Origin: Streptomyces omiyaensis
Lineage (GTDB): Bacteria; Actinomycetota; Actinomycetes; Streptomycetales; Streptomycetaceae
Direction: 5' to 3'
DNA length: 45,191 nucleotides
Assembly (NCBI RefSeq): GCF_014650895.1
Contig: NZ_BMVV01000040.1
Location: forward strand, 1-45,191
The position numbers and the translations under genes were made by a program. Positions 23,340 to 31,229 of the stretch are shown one piece after another. The notes beneath the pieces were generated by a model that made no database searches, was not told the origin of the DNA, and worked only from the letters and a program-made list of their open reading frames with translations. Position 1 is the stretch's first letter. Each line of letters opens with the position of its first letter.

Positions 23340-23734
23340 TTCCCCTGCACGGACCACCGGGCCGCCCGACCGGCCACGCGACGAGCCACCCGCCCTCCGC
23401 GAGCGCACCCCCGGCATCCCGTACCACCGAGCCGCCGGAACCGGTGGCCGCGGCGCCCACCCCGCAGCCGCGCCCCGCCGGGACCGACATCCCTTCGGTC
23501 GAAGTGACGGACCTGCACGTCGTCCCCTACGAAGGCAGGACCGACGACCTGGTGCGCGTCACCGCAGGAGACACCACGTACACGTACCGGATCACCGAGG
23601 CCCGTACGACCGCCAGACGTCTCCCGCGCGCCCCTGACTTGCCAGAGGTGCAGTGCGACCCGCTGGAGAGGACGGTGAGGGGTACCGGACCGATCCGGGT
23701 CACCGCGGGCGCACCCCCCTTCCGCCGGCGGTGA
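23318..23734 (+). pseudogene. Doubtful ORF, possible decayed gene
   Basis: A 138-codon frame begins inside the tetR operator. Its first half is Pro/Ala-rich. Its second half (IPSVEVTDLHVVPYEG, VRVTAGDTTYTYRITEART) looks like real protein. GDTTYTYRITE is reminiscent of the beta-strand region of class E sortases, but no catalytic TLxTC motif is seen. There is no ribosome site. It could be a relic of an exported protein or a chance frame. Confidence 0.25.
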
Positions 23735-23762
23735 TGTCGCCTCACGACCGGGCCTCGACCTC

Positions 23763-24080
23763 GTGCACACCACCTACGGTCCACGTGGGGACTACCCCCC
23801 AGGGCGGCGGCGCGGCCGGCGAAGCCTGAGCGAACCGCAGCGCGCACTCGCCGACCTGCCGACCGTGCGCGCCGACCTGCTACGAGCCGAGGCCGGCCGG
23901 AACGGCGAGCACCGGAGTGTTCCGCGACGACCTCACTCGCCCCGCCCTCCAACTCACCCTCGCAGCCACCCGCCGGCACCTGACCCCGTCTGCGCCCCTG
24001 GACGCGTCGGGGGATCTCGGGGCGCGTCTGTGGCTGCTCCCCGCTCGCGCGGGAAGGGACCCCTGTACCCGACGGCCTCA
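23763..24080 (+). pseudogene. Frameshifted relic of an unknown gene
   Basis: Two plus-strand frames join into one plausible protein: LSEPQRALADLPTVRADLLR... from about 23830, then FRDDLTRPALQLTLAATRRH from about 23920 in the next frame. Each alone is short and the rest is low quality. I do not recognise the family. It lies between the tetR gene and an IS5 fragment, in a stretch that appears to be decaying. Confidence 0.3.
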
Positions 24081-24084
24081 TCGG

Positions 24085-24275
24085 GCAGGTGCGGTATTTC
24101 CACGCGATGGCCTCCCGGGTTCGGCGGCGGTCGGCCCATCGCCGACCGCGGACCGGATCGGCCGGTATCAGCGGCTCGATCCGGTCCCCCGCCGCATCAG
24201 TGACCACTCACCGGACAGGCGTGTCCGATCGGCTGACCGACCGCTCAAAGAGACACGTTCCAGCTAGGACTCGTC
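24085..24275 (-). mobile_element. IS5-family transposase N-terminal fragment
   Basis: From the codon at 24207 on the minus strand, the peptide DRIEPLIPADPVRGRRWADR followed by EAIAWKYRT matches the N-terminus of IS5-group transposases (usually RRWADHR--LEAIAWKYRT). Similarity stops at about 24088, with no catalytic domain, so this is only a fragment. The upstream 70 bp may be the left end of the element. Confidence 0.65.
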
Positions 24276-24368
24276 CGGCCGATCAGGGTTCCGGTTGCTG
24301 TGGCCCGGCGGGGCTTCGGGCTGTCGAGCTCATGGTCGGCCCGCGGTGTCGTGTGCCAGGGTGGCGGC

Positions 24369-24953
24369 ATGGATTGGCAGTCGGAGAGCCCGGAACTCTG
24401 GGCGTTCTTGGAGACCTTGCACCGCGGCGACATCTTGTCCGGCACCGTTGTGGCGATCGAGCGGTTCGGGGTCTTCGTGGCCCTGGACGACGGGCCTGCC
24501 CACCCGCTCTTCCCCGGTGTCGGGTTCATCGCCATCCCCGAACTGTCCTGGCGGCACATCTACGCTCCCACCGATGTCGTTCACGTAGGCCAGAGGGTCT
24601 CGTGCGAGTTCCTCCAGTTCGACACCTACAACCTGGAGGCCAGACTCTCCTTGAGGGCACTGGAGCCCGACCCCCTGCGGGCTTTCGCCGACCGCACGCC
24701 GGTGGGCCAGGAACTCCGTGGGACGGTGGAGAAGGTGCTTCCCTTCGGCGTCATCGTCGACCTCGGAGACGGGATCGCCGGGCTGATCCCCTTCAGGGAA
24801 GCCCCCGGTCGGCCCGCGGTGAGTCCGGTGGAAGACTTCGAGGTCGGCGAGAAGGTCACCGTCGTCGTCACGGAAATCGACCTGCCGACCCGCCGGGTTC
24901 GCCTCTCCAGGCCGAGGAACGCCCAGCGCGAGGGTGTCGTGCCGGTCACGTGA
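24369..24953 (+). CDS. Protein with two S1 RNA-binding domains
   Basis: A 194-residue protein from the ATG at 24369, preceded by AGGGTGG. Two S1/OB-fold repeats are visible: residues 19-98 (GDILSGTVVAIERFGVFVAL, then ELSWRHIYAPTDVVHVGQ) and residues 111-185 (GQELRGTVEKVLPFGVIVDL, ending in TRRVRLSRP). Both have the FGVFV / FGVIVDL strand typical of S1 domains. It is probably a cytosolic RNA- or ribosome-associated protein; its target is unknown. It is isolated between two IS5 remnants. Confidence 0.85.
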   Translation: MDWQSESPELWAFLETLHRGDILSGTVVAIERFGVFVALDDGPAHPLFPGVGFIAIPELSWRHIYAPTDVVHVGQRVSCEFLQFDTYNLEARLSLRALEPDPLRAFADRTPVGQELRGTVEKVLPFGVIVDLGDGIAGLIPFREAPGRPAVSPVEDFEVGEKVTVVVTEIDLPTRRVRLSRPRNAQREGVVPVT

Positions 24954-25655
24954 CGGCCAGCGTGCTCCAGCCGTTGAATGGAGCGTGGGCGGGGTGATCT
25001 GAGTGATGCCGAGTGGGAACGGCTGCGGCCCTTCCCACCGAGCAGCAACGGGCGTTGTGGCCGCTGGCGGGATCACCGGCAGGTGATCGACGGGATCCTG
25101 CACCGGGTGCGGACCGGAGTGCAGTGGTGTGACCTGCCCGAACGGTTCGGTCCATGGAAGACCGTCTACGAACGCCACCGCCTGTGGTCGGCCGACGGCA
25201 CCTGGGAACGTCTCCTCCAGCAGGTCCAGGCGGCGGCCGACGCCGCAGGCGAGATCGACTGGGACATCTCGGTCGACTCCACCATCGTCCGCGCGCATCA
25301 GCACGCGGCCGGCGCTCGCACCGACCCACCGCCGGCGCCCGGCTCAAAGGGGGCCGAGGAGCCGGAACATCAGGACGAAGCGCCGTGGCGGAGTCTGCAC
25401 GCCCGCCTGGTGGAGGTGGTGCTGGAGGCGAGGGCCTGGGCCGCTCGCGCAGTGGGTTCACCAGCAAGCTGCACCTGAGCGCGGACGGCCGCCCGGCTTC
25501 GATGAGGACCGCTACGAGAAGCGCAACACCGTCTAACGGGCGATCAACCGCCTGAAACAGTCCCGAGCGGTCGCCACTCGCTACGACAAGCGCGGTTACG
25601 TCTTCCTCGGCACCGCCACCGCGTCAACCGTCGCGATCTGGCTCCGCACACGATC
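24954..25655 (+). mobile_element. IS5-family element with disrupted transposase
   Basis: The transposase reads from 24978 with DLSDAEWERLRPF, GRCGRWRDHRQVIDGILHRV, FGPWKTVYERHRLWSADGTW and the DDE first Asp in ISVDSTIVRAHQHAAGA. Near 25430 it shifts frame (SGFTSKLHLSADGR). It then jumps directly to RPPGFDEDRYEKRNTV in a third frame, so the second catalytic Asp region is deleted. A TAA (25534-25536) replaces the expected Glu codon before RAINRLKQSRAVATRYDKRG and the end FLGTATASTVAIWLRT. It is inactive. The element's right end runs into the SMI1/KNR4 gene. Confidence 0.82.
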
Positions 25656-27462
25656 GGCCGGACAAGTCCCAGTCGGCCAGGTCCGCCGCCAGCTCGTCGC
25701 GCCAGTGCAGGGACATGCGCAGGCTCAGGACCGTCTCCGCCGCAGCGGGCAGGGGGAGCAGCAGGAACCGGCGCAGGGCCCCGGCCGCCGCGTTCCGTCC
25801 GTGCCACGCCGCGAGGTCGGCCGCGGTGACGGGCGCCAGATCCGGCTGGTGGCGGGCCTCGTCGAGCAGTCCACGGACGGCCCGGGCCTCCGCCTGGATG
25901 GTCCTCATCCGCAGATCGAGGGCCCCGTCGGCCGTCAGGTCCACCGGCTCGCCCCGGCCGACCTGTTCCAGCGCCCGGGCGATCTCCGGGTAGCCGTCGA
26001 TGTCGCTCTCCGACGCCAGCCGGGCGAGCTGCGCCGCCATCGCGGAGTGCAACCGCTCCGGCGGGGTCCGCTCCACGAGGGCACCGAGGTCGACGTCGCG
26101 TACGACGGTGACCGGGTGCCGCGCCTCGGGGACCTCGTCGAGGACCGGCAGCAGCAGTGCGCTGGCCAGTGGCGCCGCTGTGTCGTCCGCCGGGTCCCAG
26201 CTGATGCCGTGCTCCGCCGTCAGGCCTGCCAGCAGCCGGGTGTAGGCGGCCGTCGAGCCGGGCCAGGGATCGACGCCGATCCGCTGCCACTGCTGTCCGC
26301 CGCGTCCGAGCACGGGCTGCCCGTCGGGTCCGGTCACGTAGTCCTCGCGCGGCGATTCGACCCGGTGGCCTGCCTCCGGCCGCTCCGCGCCGTCCTCCAC
26401 GACGGTCACGCGCACCTCGCATCCCTGCTTCGCCAGCCGCACCACCCGGGTTCCGCGGGACAGCCGTCCCAGCACCTCGGGACGGCCGAACTGGGCGTCA
26501 CCGCCCTCCTGCGTGGCGTACGACCACCCATCGCCGCAGGACCCGGCCCGGACCATCGGGCGGTGCGCGGCCCAGAGCGCGCCGGCGGACAGCCGCGCCT
26601 GTTCCCGGCTGCGCGGCCTGGCGGTCGCGGGCACCGAGCCCAGCCGTTCCAGCAACTCCCCGGGGTCGATGCCCGCCACGAACACGACGTCCGGCTGGAC
26701 GGGCGGTTCGGGCCCGGGTTCGAAGAATCCGCCACTCCCGAAGGCGATGACGGCGTGTGCCCCGTCGGGCCGCGGGACGGGCGGGGCCGGCTCCGCCGCG
26801 GGGAGCTGTGGCTCGGGGGTCCCGGCGGCGAGGTCCAGGGCGGAGGTCGGGTCGGCGACGACCGTCCCGCCGCCGTCCCAGATCAGCCGGCCCTCGTGGG
26901 CCAGGGGTGTCCGCCCGTCGAAGGGCAGGCCGTTCTCCAGGGCCGTGGCGAAGTCGGAGAGGACGTGCCGCAGTCCCGACCAGGGGGTGAAGGACGAGCC
27001 CGTCTCGTCGAAGTACCGGCCGATCCGCCCGTGGTGCGGGCCGGGGCGGGTGACCAGGAACAGTCCGTCGGAGGACTGCCAGCCGATGCCCAGGGTGATC
27101 AGCAGGCGTTCGTGCGGCCAGTACGCGTATGCGTCGCGCTCCTCCTCGTCGAGCTCGTCCTCCTCCTCGGCGACGTCCTTCCCGACCTCGCGCAGGAACT
27201 CGGTGCTTCGGACGATCTCCCCGACTCCGGACGGCGGTCCGTAGTAGTCGAGCCGGAGCGTTCCCTCCTGGAGCTCCACACCGTCGTGCCGCAGCAGCGA
27301 CTTCCTCAGGTCGGGCGGAAAGGTCACCCCCAGTCGGAGTTCGGCCGCCGTGATGTCCGCCGGGACGGCCGGCGGTCGCAGTAGCCCGTGGGTGACGGGG
27401 GCGTGCCGCCCGAGCCAGCTCTCGATGCGGTCCCAGGACTCTTCGACGGTGAACGTGATCAT
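25624..27462 (-). CDS. SMI1/KNR4 family protein, C-terminus altered by an IS
   Basis: A 612-residue protein from the ATG at 27462 (MITFTVEESWDRIESWL); an in-frame start at 27492 is less likely. Residues 5-180 form a SMI1/KNR4 (SUKH) domain with AELRLGVTFPPDLRKSLLRHDG and a WPHERLLITLGIGW segment. The rest is long, contains a Pro-rich linker at about 220-240 and conserved Trp/Gly stretches, and I do not recognise it. SUKH domains often occur in immunity proteins of polymorphic toxin systems, but no toxin gene is adjacent. The last roughly 10 residues (RSCAEPDRDG) and the stop are antisense to the end of the IS5 element, so the native C-terminus was replaced. Confidence 0.75.
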   Translation of the reverse strand: MITFTVEESWDRIESWLGRHAPVTHGLLRPPAVPADITAAELRLGVTFPPDLRKSLLRHDGVELQEGTLRLDYYGPPSGVGEIVRSTEFLREVGKDVAEEEDELDEEERDAYAYWPHERLLITLGIGWQSSDGLFLVTRPGPHHGRIGRYFDETGSSFTPWSGLRHVLSDFATALENGLPFDGRTPLAHEGRLIWDGGGTVVADPTSALDLAAGTPEPQLPAAEPAPPVPRPDGAHAVIAFGSGGFFEPGPEPPVQPDVVFVAGIDPGELLERLGSVPATARPRSREQARLSAGALWAAHRPMVRAGSCGDGWSYATQEGGDAQFGRPEVLGRLSRGTRVVRLAKQGCEVRVTVVEDGAERPEAGHRVESPREDYVTGPDGQPVLGRGGQQWQRIGVDPWPGSTAAYTRLLAGLTAEHGISWDPADDTAAPLASALLLPVLDEVPEARHPVTVVRDVDLGALVERTPPERLHSAMAAQLARLASESDIDGYPEIARALEQVGRGEPVDLTADGALDLRMRTIQAEARAVRGLLDEARHQPDLAPVTAADLAAWHGRNAAAGALRRFLLLPLPAAAETVLSLRMSLHWRDELAADLADWDLSGRSCAEPDRDG

Positions 27463-27781
27463 GCCCGGCACCCTAGGGGCGGGCACTGACACCCGGACGG
27501 CCGGGGCTGTCCGTCATCCCCTCGGCTCCGCCCATCGCTTGGACCCTGTCCGGTGGGTCATCGGATCGGTCACGGCAGTCGTAAGCCGTGACCTTCGTCG
27601 TGGGGCGGGCTCTTTCGGAGGTCTGGGCGGTGTCCGCCGGCAGCCGAGACCGGCCCGGGGCCCCTGCGGTCCGCCGGACGGCTCGGCTCTCCGTCCCCCA
27701 TGCGCACTCATCCGTCCCCCTCACGTCCGGCCGGCCGCGTCCCCGTGCGGCCCGCACTCCGCCGCCGGTCGTTCTTCGGGA
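27463..27781. other. Intergenic region, no gene seen
   Basis: About 319 bp upstream of the SMI1/KNR4 gene and downstream of the lipoprotein gene, both on the minus strand. It holds no recognisable gene, hairpin or repeat. Confidence 0.4.
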
Positions 27782-28216
27782 TCAGGAGTCCTTGACCTTG
27801 GCCAGTGTCAGGGTGATCGGGCCGCCGTCCACGTCCGGCTGCAGGTACACCTTCTTCGAACTCACCGTCCAGAGCTGGATGTCGCTGATCCCGTCGGGTT
27901 CGGGTTGCAGGTACACGAAGTTCGAGGGGGTGGGATCCCAGGTGCCGTCGAAGTCGCCGAGGGAAGTGGTGCCCCCATCGATCTCCACGTCTTCCTGGGA
28001 GAGGCCGACGGCGGAGAACCGGCCGTCCGCGTCCAAGCGGATCTCCGCACCCGCGTCGTCATCGCGGTACACCCCGGGCAGGTCGCTCGGGTCGACGTGG
28101 ACCGGGCCCAGACCCCCACACCCCGACACGGCCACGGTCATCAGCGCGATCAGCGCAGCGGCGAAGCCGCTCCTCCCCGTCCCGCGTGCCGCCTTCCTGT
28201 CGCCCCGCGTGTCCAT
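27782..28216 (-). CDS. Small lipoprotein
   Basis: A 144-residue protein from the ATG at 28216, with GGGAGAAG just upstream. The signal sequence has an Arg-rich start, a hydrophobic core (FAAALIALMTVAV) and the lipobox VSGC, so the Cys is lipidated and the protein is anchored outside the membrane. The mature part resembles small streptomycete lipoproteins that begin DLPGVYRDDDAGAEIRLDADGRFSA and contain a GTW-D segment. The pattern 'LPGTYR--G-ITL-ADGTF' suggests a small beta-barrel, lipocalin-like. The function is unknown. A run of ten G residues in the mRNA sits right before the ribosome site. Confidence 0.8.
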   Translation of the reverse strand: MDTRGDRKAARGTGRSGFAAALIALMTVAVSGCGGLGPVHVDPSDLPGVYRDDDAGAEIRLDADGRFSAVGLSQEDVEIDGGTTSLGDFDGTWDPTPSNFVYLQPEPDGISDIQLWTVSSKKVYLQPDVDGGPITLTLAKVKDS

Positions 28217-28530
28217 ACGCTTCTCCCCCCCCCCGGGATCGGGCGGCGGGATCGCCACCCCCACAACCCATTTGAACACGCTCAAAAAATCGGTGCGCAA
28301 CCGGCCCCCGGTACGGCTCCGTGGAGTCGAGCGGCGCGGCTCCCCCGTCGCCGCATGGCGAAACCCTTTCGTCGACGGTGCCGCAGCGCCGTCCCGAGGA
28401 GGGCCGCATCACCCCGCATCCGCACCGGTGCTCGGAGGACGCCCGCCCGAAGCGGCATGCGGACTGCGCCATCGGGGAGGAATCGCGTCCGGTGTGATAG
28501 CGGCGTGGGGTGGGCGGGTAGCCGCTCAAC
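28217..28530. other. Divergent intergenic region
   Basis: 314 bp between the lipoprotein and flavin reductase genes. It holds a C10 homopolymer at 28225-28234 (G10 in the lipoprotein mRNA) and a GGGTAG box at 28516-28521. No gene is visible in between. Confidence 0.5.
28516..28521 (+). promoter_or_regulatory. SigB-type -10 box upstream of the flavin reductase
   Basis: GGGTAG followed by CCGCTC, as at 6625. GGGTA ends 10 nt before the ATG at 28531, and there is no Shine-Dalgarno. The -35 region is not convincing (a GTGT lies 20 nt upstream rather than 15). Confidence 0.4.
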
Positions 28531-29154
28531 ATGAGTCCCAGCAATCACACTCCGCTGCGTGCGGTCGCTCTCGTCTGCACGCTGTCCCCGTCGCCGGCTC
28601 GGTCGAGTTCGCAGCTGCTGGCCGAGCAGACCATGGCCGCGCTCGCCGAGCACGGCGTGACGGGCAAGGTCATCCGGGTCGTCGACCACCACGTGAAACC
28701 CGGCGTGGAGACCGACATGGGCGAAGGGGACGACTGGCCGGAGATCCGCGCCGCCATCCTGGGCTGCGACATCCTCCTCCTGTCCACGCCCATCTGGCTC
28801 GGCCATCCCTCCAGCATCGCCCAGCGGGTCCTGGAACGCCTCGACGCCGAACTCGGTGAGAGCGACGACGAGGGCCGCATGCTCACCTACGGCAAAGCCG
28901 CCGCGGTGTGCGTGGTCGGCAACGAGGACGGCGCGCACAAGGTCGGCGCCGACCTCTTCCAGGGCCTGAACGACGTCGGCTTCTCCCTCGCGCCGAACGC
29001 CGTCACCTACTGGGTCGGCGAGGCCATGCAGGGCACCGACTACCAGGACCTCGACGAGACCCCCGAGAAGACCGCGGCCACCACCAGGACGCTCGCCGCG
29101 AACACCGCCCACCTCGCCCGCCGGCTCAAGGCCGCGCCGTACCCGGCGAGCTGA
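28531..29154 (+). CDS. NADPH-dependent FMN reductase-like flavoprotein
   Basis: A 207-residue protein from the ATG at 28531. The flavodoxin-like fold shows at VALVCTLSPSPARSSSQLLA (the FMN phosphate loop) and AAILGCDILLLSTPIWLGHPSSIAQRVLERLDAE, with CVVGNEDGAHKVGADLFQGL in the middle. It is a soluble reductase that likely uses NAD(P)H to reduce a flavin or quinone. The SDR gene follows after 37 bp with its own strong ribosome site, so the two probably form an operon. The start has no ribosome site and sits 10 nt from a GGGTA box, suggesting a leaderless stress-induced mRNA. Confidence 0.9.
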   Translation: MSPSNHTPLRAVALVCTLSPSPARSSSQLLAEQTMAALAEHGVTGKVIRVVDHHVKPGVETDMGEGDDWPEIRAAILGCDILLLSTPIWLGHPSSIAQRVLERLDAELGESDDEGRMLTYGKAAAVCVVGNEDGAHKVGADLFQGLNDVGFSLAPNAVTYWVGEAMQGTDYQDLDETPEKTAATTRTLAANTAHLARRLKAAPYPAS

Positions 29155-29191
29155 CGCGCCCGTCCGCCATCCCCCGACAGGAGGAATCACC

Positions 29192-30085
29192 ATGCCGTCC
29201 CCCGACTCTTCCGGCGTCCCCGACCCGCTCACCCGCCACCCGCGGCCGCCGCTTCCCGACCAGGAGCAGGAACACCCCGGGGCGACCGAGGCCATGCATC
29301 CGAGGCCCGACCACGGGGAGGACTCCTACCGGGGCCACGACGTGCTCGCGGGCCGGGCGGCACTGGTCACCGGCGGTGACTCCGGGATCGGCCGAGCCGT
29401 ATGTCTGGCCTTCGCGCGGGAGGGCGCGGACGTCGTCTTCACCCATCTGCCCGAGGAGGCTGACGAGGCGGACGAGACCACGCGCCTGATCCGGGAGGCA
29501 GGACGCAAAGCCGTCGCCGTCGCCTGCGACCTCCGCGACGAAGCGCAGTGCGAGGCTCTGGTCGACCAGGCGGTGGGGGAGCTGGGGCGCGTCGACATTC
29601 TCGTCAACAACGCCGCCTACCAGATGTCCCAGCCCGACGGGATCGAGGCGATCACCACGGAGCAGTTCGACCGGGTGATGAAGACCAACCTGTACGGAAT
29701 GTTCTGGCTCACACGCAAGGCCCTGGCGCACATCCCGCGGGGTGGGTCGGTCATCAACACCGCGTCCGTCCAGGGGTATCAGCCCAGCCCCCATCTGCTG
29801 GACTACGCGATGACGAAGTCGGCGATCATCTCCTTCACCCACGGGCTGGCGCAGATGGTCGCCGAGCGCGGCATCCGTGTCAACGCCGTCGCCCCCGGCC
29901 CGGTGTGGACGCCGCTGATCCCCGCCACGATGCCCGACACCACGCACTTCGGCGAGAAGGCGCCGCTGGGCCGGCCCGCCCAGCCCGCCGAGATGGCTCC
30001 CGCCTACGTCTTCCTCGCCTCACCCCAGAACACCTACATCACCGGCGAGATCGTCAACGCCACCGGCGGAACCCCCCTGCCCTGA
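29192..30085 (+). CDS. Short-chain dehydrogenase with N-terminal extension
   Basis: A 297-residue protein from the ATG at 29192, 6 nt after AGGAGGA. The first 50 residues are a hydrophilic extension (Pro/His-rich, with DQEQEHPG) as in YhdF/YhxC-like stress SDRs of Bacillus and actinobacteria. The Rossmann motif is TGGDSGIG (about residue 60). NNAAY, then Ser and YAMTK supply the catalytic set, and TGEIVNATGG is a typical C-terminus. It is an NAD(P)-dependent oxidoreductase of unknown substrate. Family members are often general-stress proteins, consistent with the promoter of the upstream gene. Confidence 0.92.
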   Translation: MPSPDSSGVPDPLTRHPRPPLPDQEQEHPGATEAMHPRPDHGEDSYRGHDVLAGRAALVTGGDSGIGRAVCLAFAREGADVVFTHLPEEADEADETTRLIREAGRKAVAVACDLRDEAQCEALVDQAVGELGRVDILVNNAAYQMSQPDGIEAITTEQFDRVMKTNLYGMFWLTRKALAHIPRGGSVINTASVQGYQPSPHLLDYAMTKSAIISFTHGLAQMVAERGIRVNAVAPGPVWTPLIPATMPDTTHFGEKAPLGRPAQPAEMAPAYVFLASPQNTYITGEIVNATGGTPLP

Positions 30086-30320
30086 CCCGGAAGCCGCGCA
30101 CGGCCGGAGGCGGCCACGGCCGGCTGCGGTCTCTCGGCTTCGTGCCCGTGCGCCACCTGCGCGAATACCGCTCCAGGGCAGGGAGATCGCCGTGGTCCCT
30201 CACGTCTGTGACGGCACGGCCCCCGAGCCGACGCGGGACCGCACCCACGCGCACACCCTCGCCGTCTCCCACCTCGCTGCCACGGAACCGGGGGACCGCG
30301 GCAGACCGCCGACTTGCCCG

Positions 30321-30356
30321 GTAGGAAAGTATCGAGTTACTTTCCCTGTAGGAAAG
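30321..30356. promoter_or_regulatory. Operator with three GGAAAG half-sites
   Basis: GTAGGAAAG at 30321-30329 and 30348-30356 are direct repeats. GGAAAGTA (30324-30331) also pairs as an inverted repeat with TACTTTCC (30338-30345) across a 6-bp spacer. TTGCCC at 30314 could be a -35 box, placing the promoter inside the operator. The likely binder is the winged-helix regulator encoded at 30885. Confidence 0.55.
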
Positions 30357-30381
30357 CAATCGGGGACGGAGCGTGGTGGGC

Positions 30382-30888
30382 ATGAGCACGTCGGTGGATG
30401 CCGAGCAGGCGTGGAGGGATCTCCAGCGCATTCGGGTGCCGCAGGAGCGGGTGTACGACGAGTTCGAGCGCTCCGCGTCCGGCGGACGCGGTACGGCCTA
30501 CGGCACCGCCGCACTGATGTGGGTGTTCCTCGCGGGTGTAGGCATCGGTCTGCCCCGGTGGGGTGTAGGACTGCTCGCGGCTGGTTATGTCGGCCTGCTG
30601 GGCGTGGTGATCGTGACCGGCAGCCGCCGAAGGCGGATGCAACTGCACCACACCCGCTGCCCCGGGCGCATGTGGGCCTCGTTCGGCGCGATGGCGGGGC
30701 TGGTCGCGGGCACGATCGTGCTCGCGGACCATTTCACCAAGGCGCTCGAACCGATCTCCGCAGGTCTCGTCCAGGCCACCGCCGGAGCAGCCGTGTACCT
30801 GCTCTCCCTGGGCCCCGCCAACCGGTGGGCCGCCGACTCGGTACGGAGCGGCGGTGGCCCGGAGGCCGGCGAGGAGCCGGGCCGATGA
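30382..30888 (+). CDS. Small membrane protein, first gene of the regulator/ABC operon
   Basis: A 168-residue protein from the ATG at 30382; a GTG at 30373 is an alternative. After a soluble 45-residue start (AEQAWRDLQRIRVPQERVYDE) come four hydrophobic segments: TAALMWVFLAGVGIGL, VGLLAAGYVGLLGVVIV, WASFGAMAGLVAGTIVLA and a span near ISAGLVQATAGAAVYLL. I do not recognise a named family. Its stop overlaps the regulator's start as ATGA, and the three downstream genes follow in the same way, so it belongs to one operon and may be an accessory to the transporter. Confidence 0.75.
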   Translation: MSTSVDAEQAWRDLQRIRVPQERVYDEFERSASGGRGTAYGTAALMWVFLAGVGIGLPRWGVGLLAAGYVGLLGVVIVTGSRRRRMQLHHTRCPGRMWASFGAMAGLVAGTIVLADHFTKALEPISAGLVQATAGAAVYLLSLGPANRWAADSVRSGGGPEAGEEPGR

Positions 30889-31229
30889 GCACTCCCGCCG
30901 GCTTCGACGAGCTGATCCACCCTGCCACCCGGCTGTCCGTCGTCGCGCTGCTCGCCGTCACCGAGTGGGCGGACTTCGCGTTCGTCCGCGACAGCCTCTC
31001 GCTCAGCGACTCCGCGCTTTCCAAACAGCTCCACACCCTGGAGGGCGCCGGATACCTGGAGATCCGCAAGGAGGGCGGCGGCCGCCATCGACGTACGAAG
31101 GTCCGGCTGACGGACCGCGGCCGCACCGCCTTCGAAGGACACGTGGCGGCGCTCCGTGCCATCGTCGACAACGCCGCACCCGCGACCGGGGCGGTACTCC
31201 GGCAGACCCCGACGGAGGCGGGCCGATGA
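30885..31229 (+). CDS. Winged-helix transcriptional regulator
   Basis: A 114-residue protein from the ATG at 30885, overlapping the previous stop. It is a single winged-helix domain: FDELIHPATRLSVVALLA, the recognition helix SLSDSALSKQLHTLEGAGYL, and the wing KEGGGRHRRTKVRLTDRG. It resembles the compact MarR/PadR-like 'winged helix DNA-binding domain' (HTH_34) proteins that regulate adjoining ABC exporters. It probably binds the GGAAAG repeats at 30321-30356 and represses its own operon. The effector is unknown. Confidence 0.9.
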   Translation: MSTPAGFDELIHPATRLSVVALLAVTEWADFAFVRDSLSLSDSALSKQLHTLEGAGYLEIRKEGGGRHRRTKVRLTDRGRTAFEGHVAALRAIVDNAAPATGAVLRQTPTEAGR

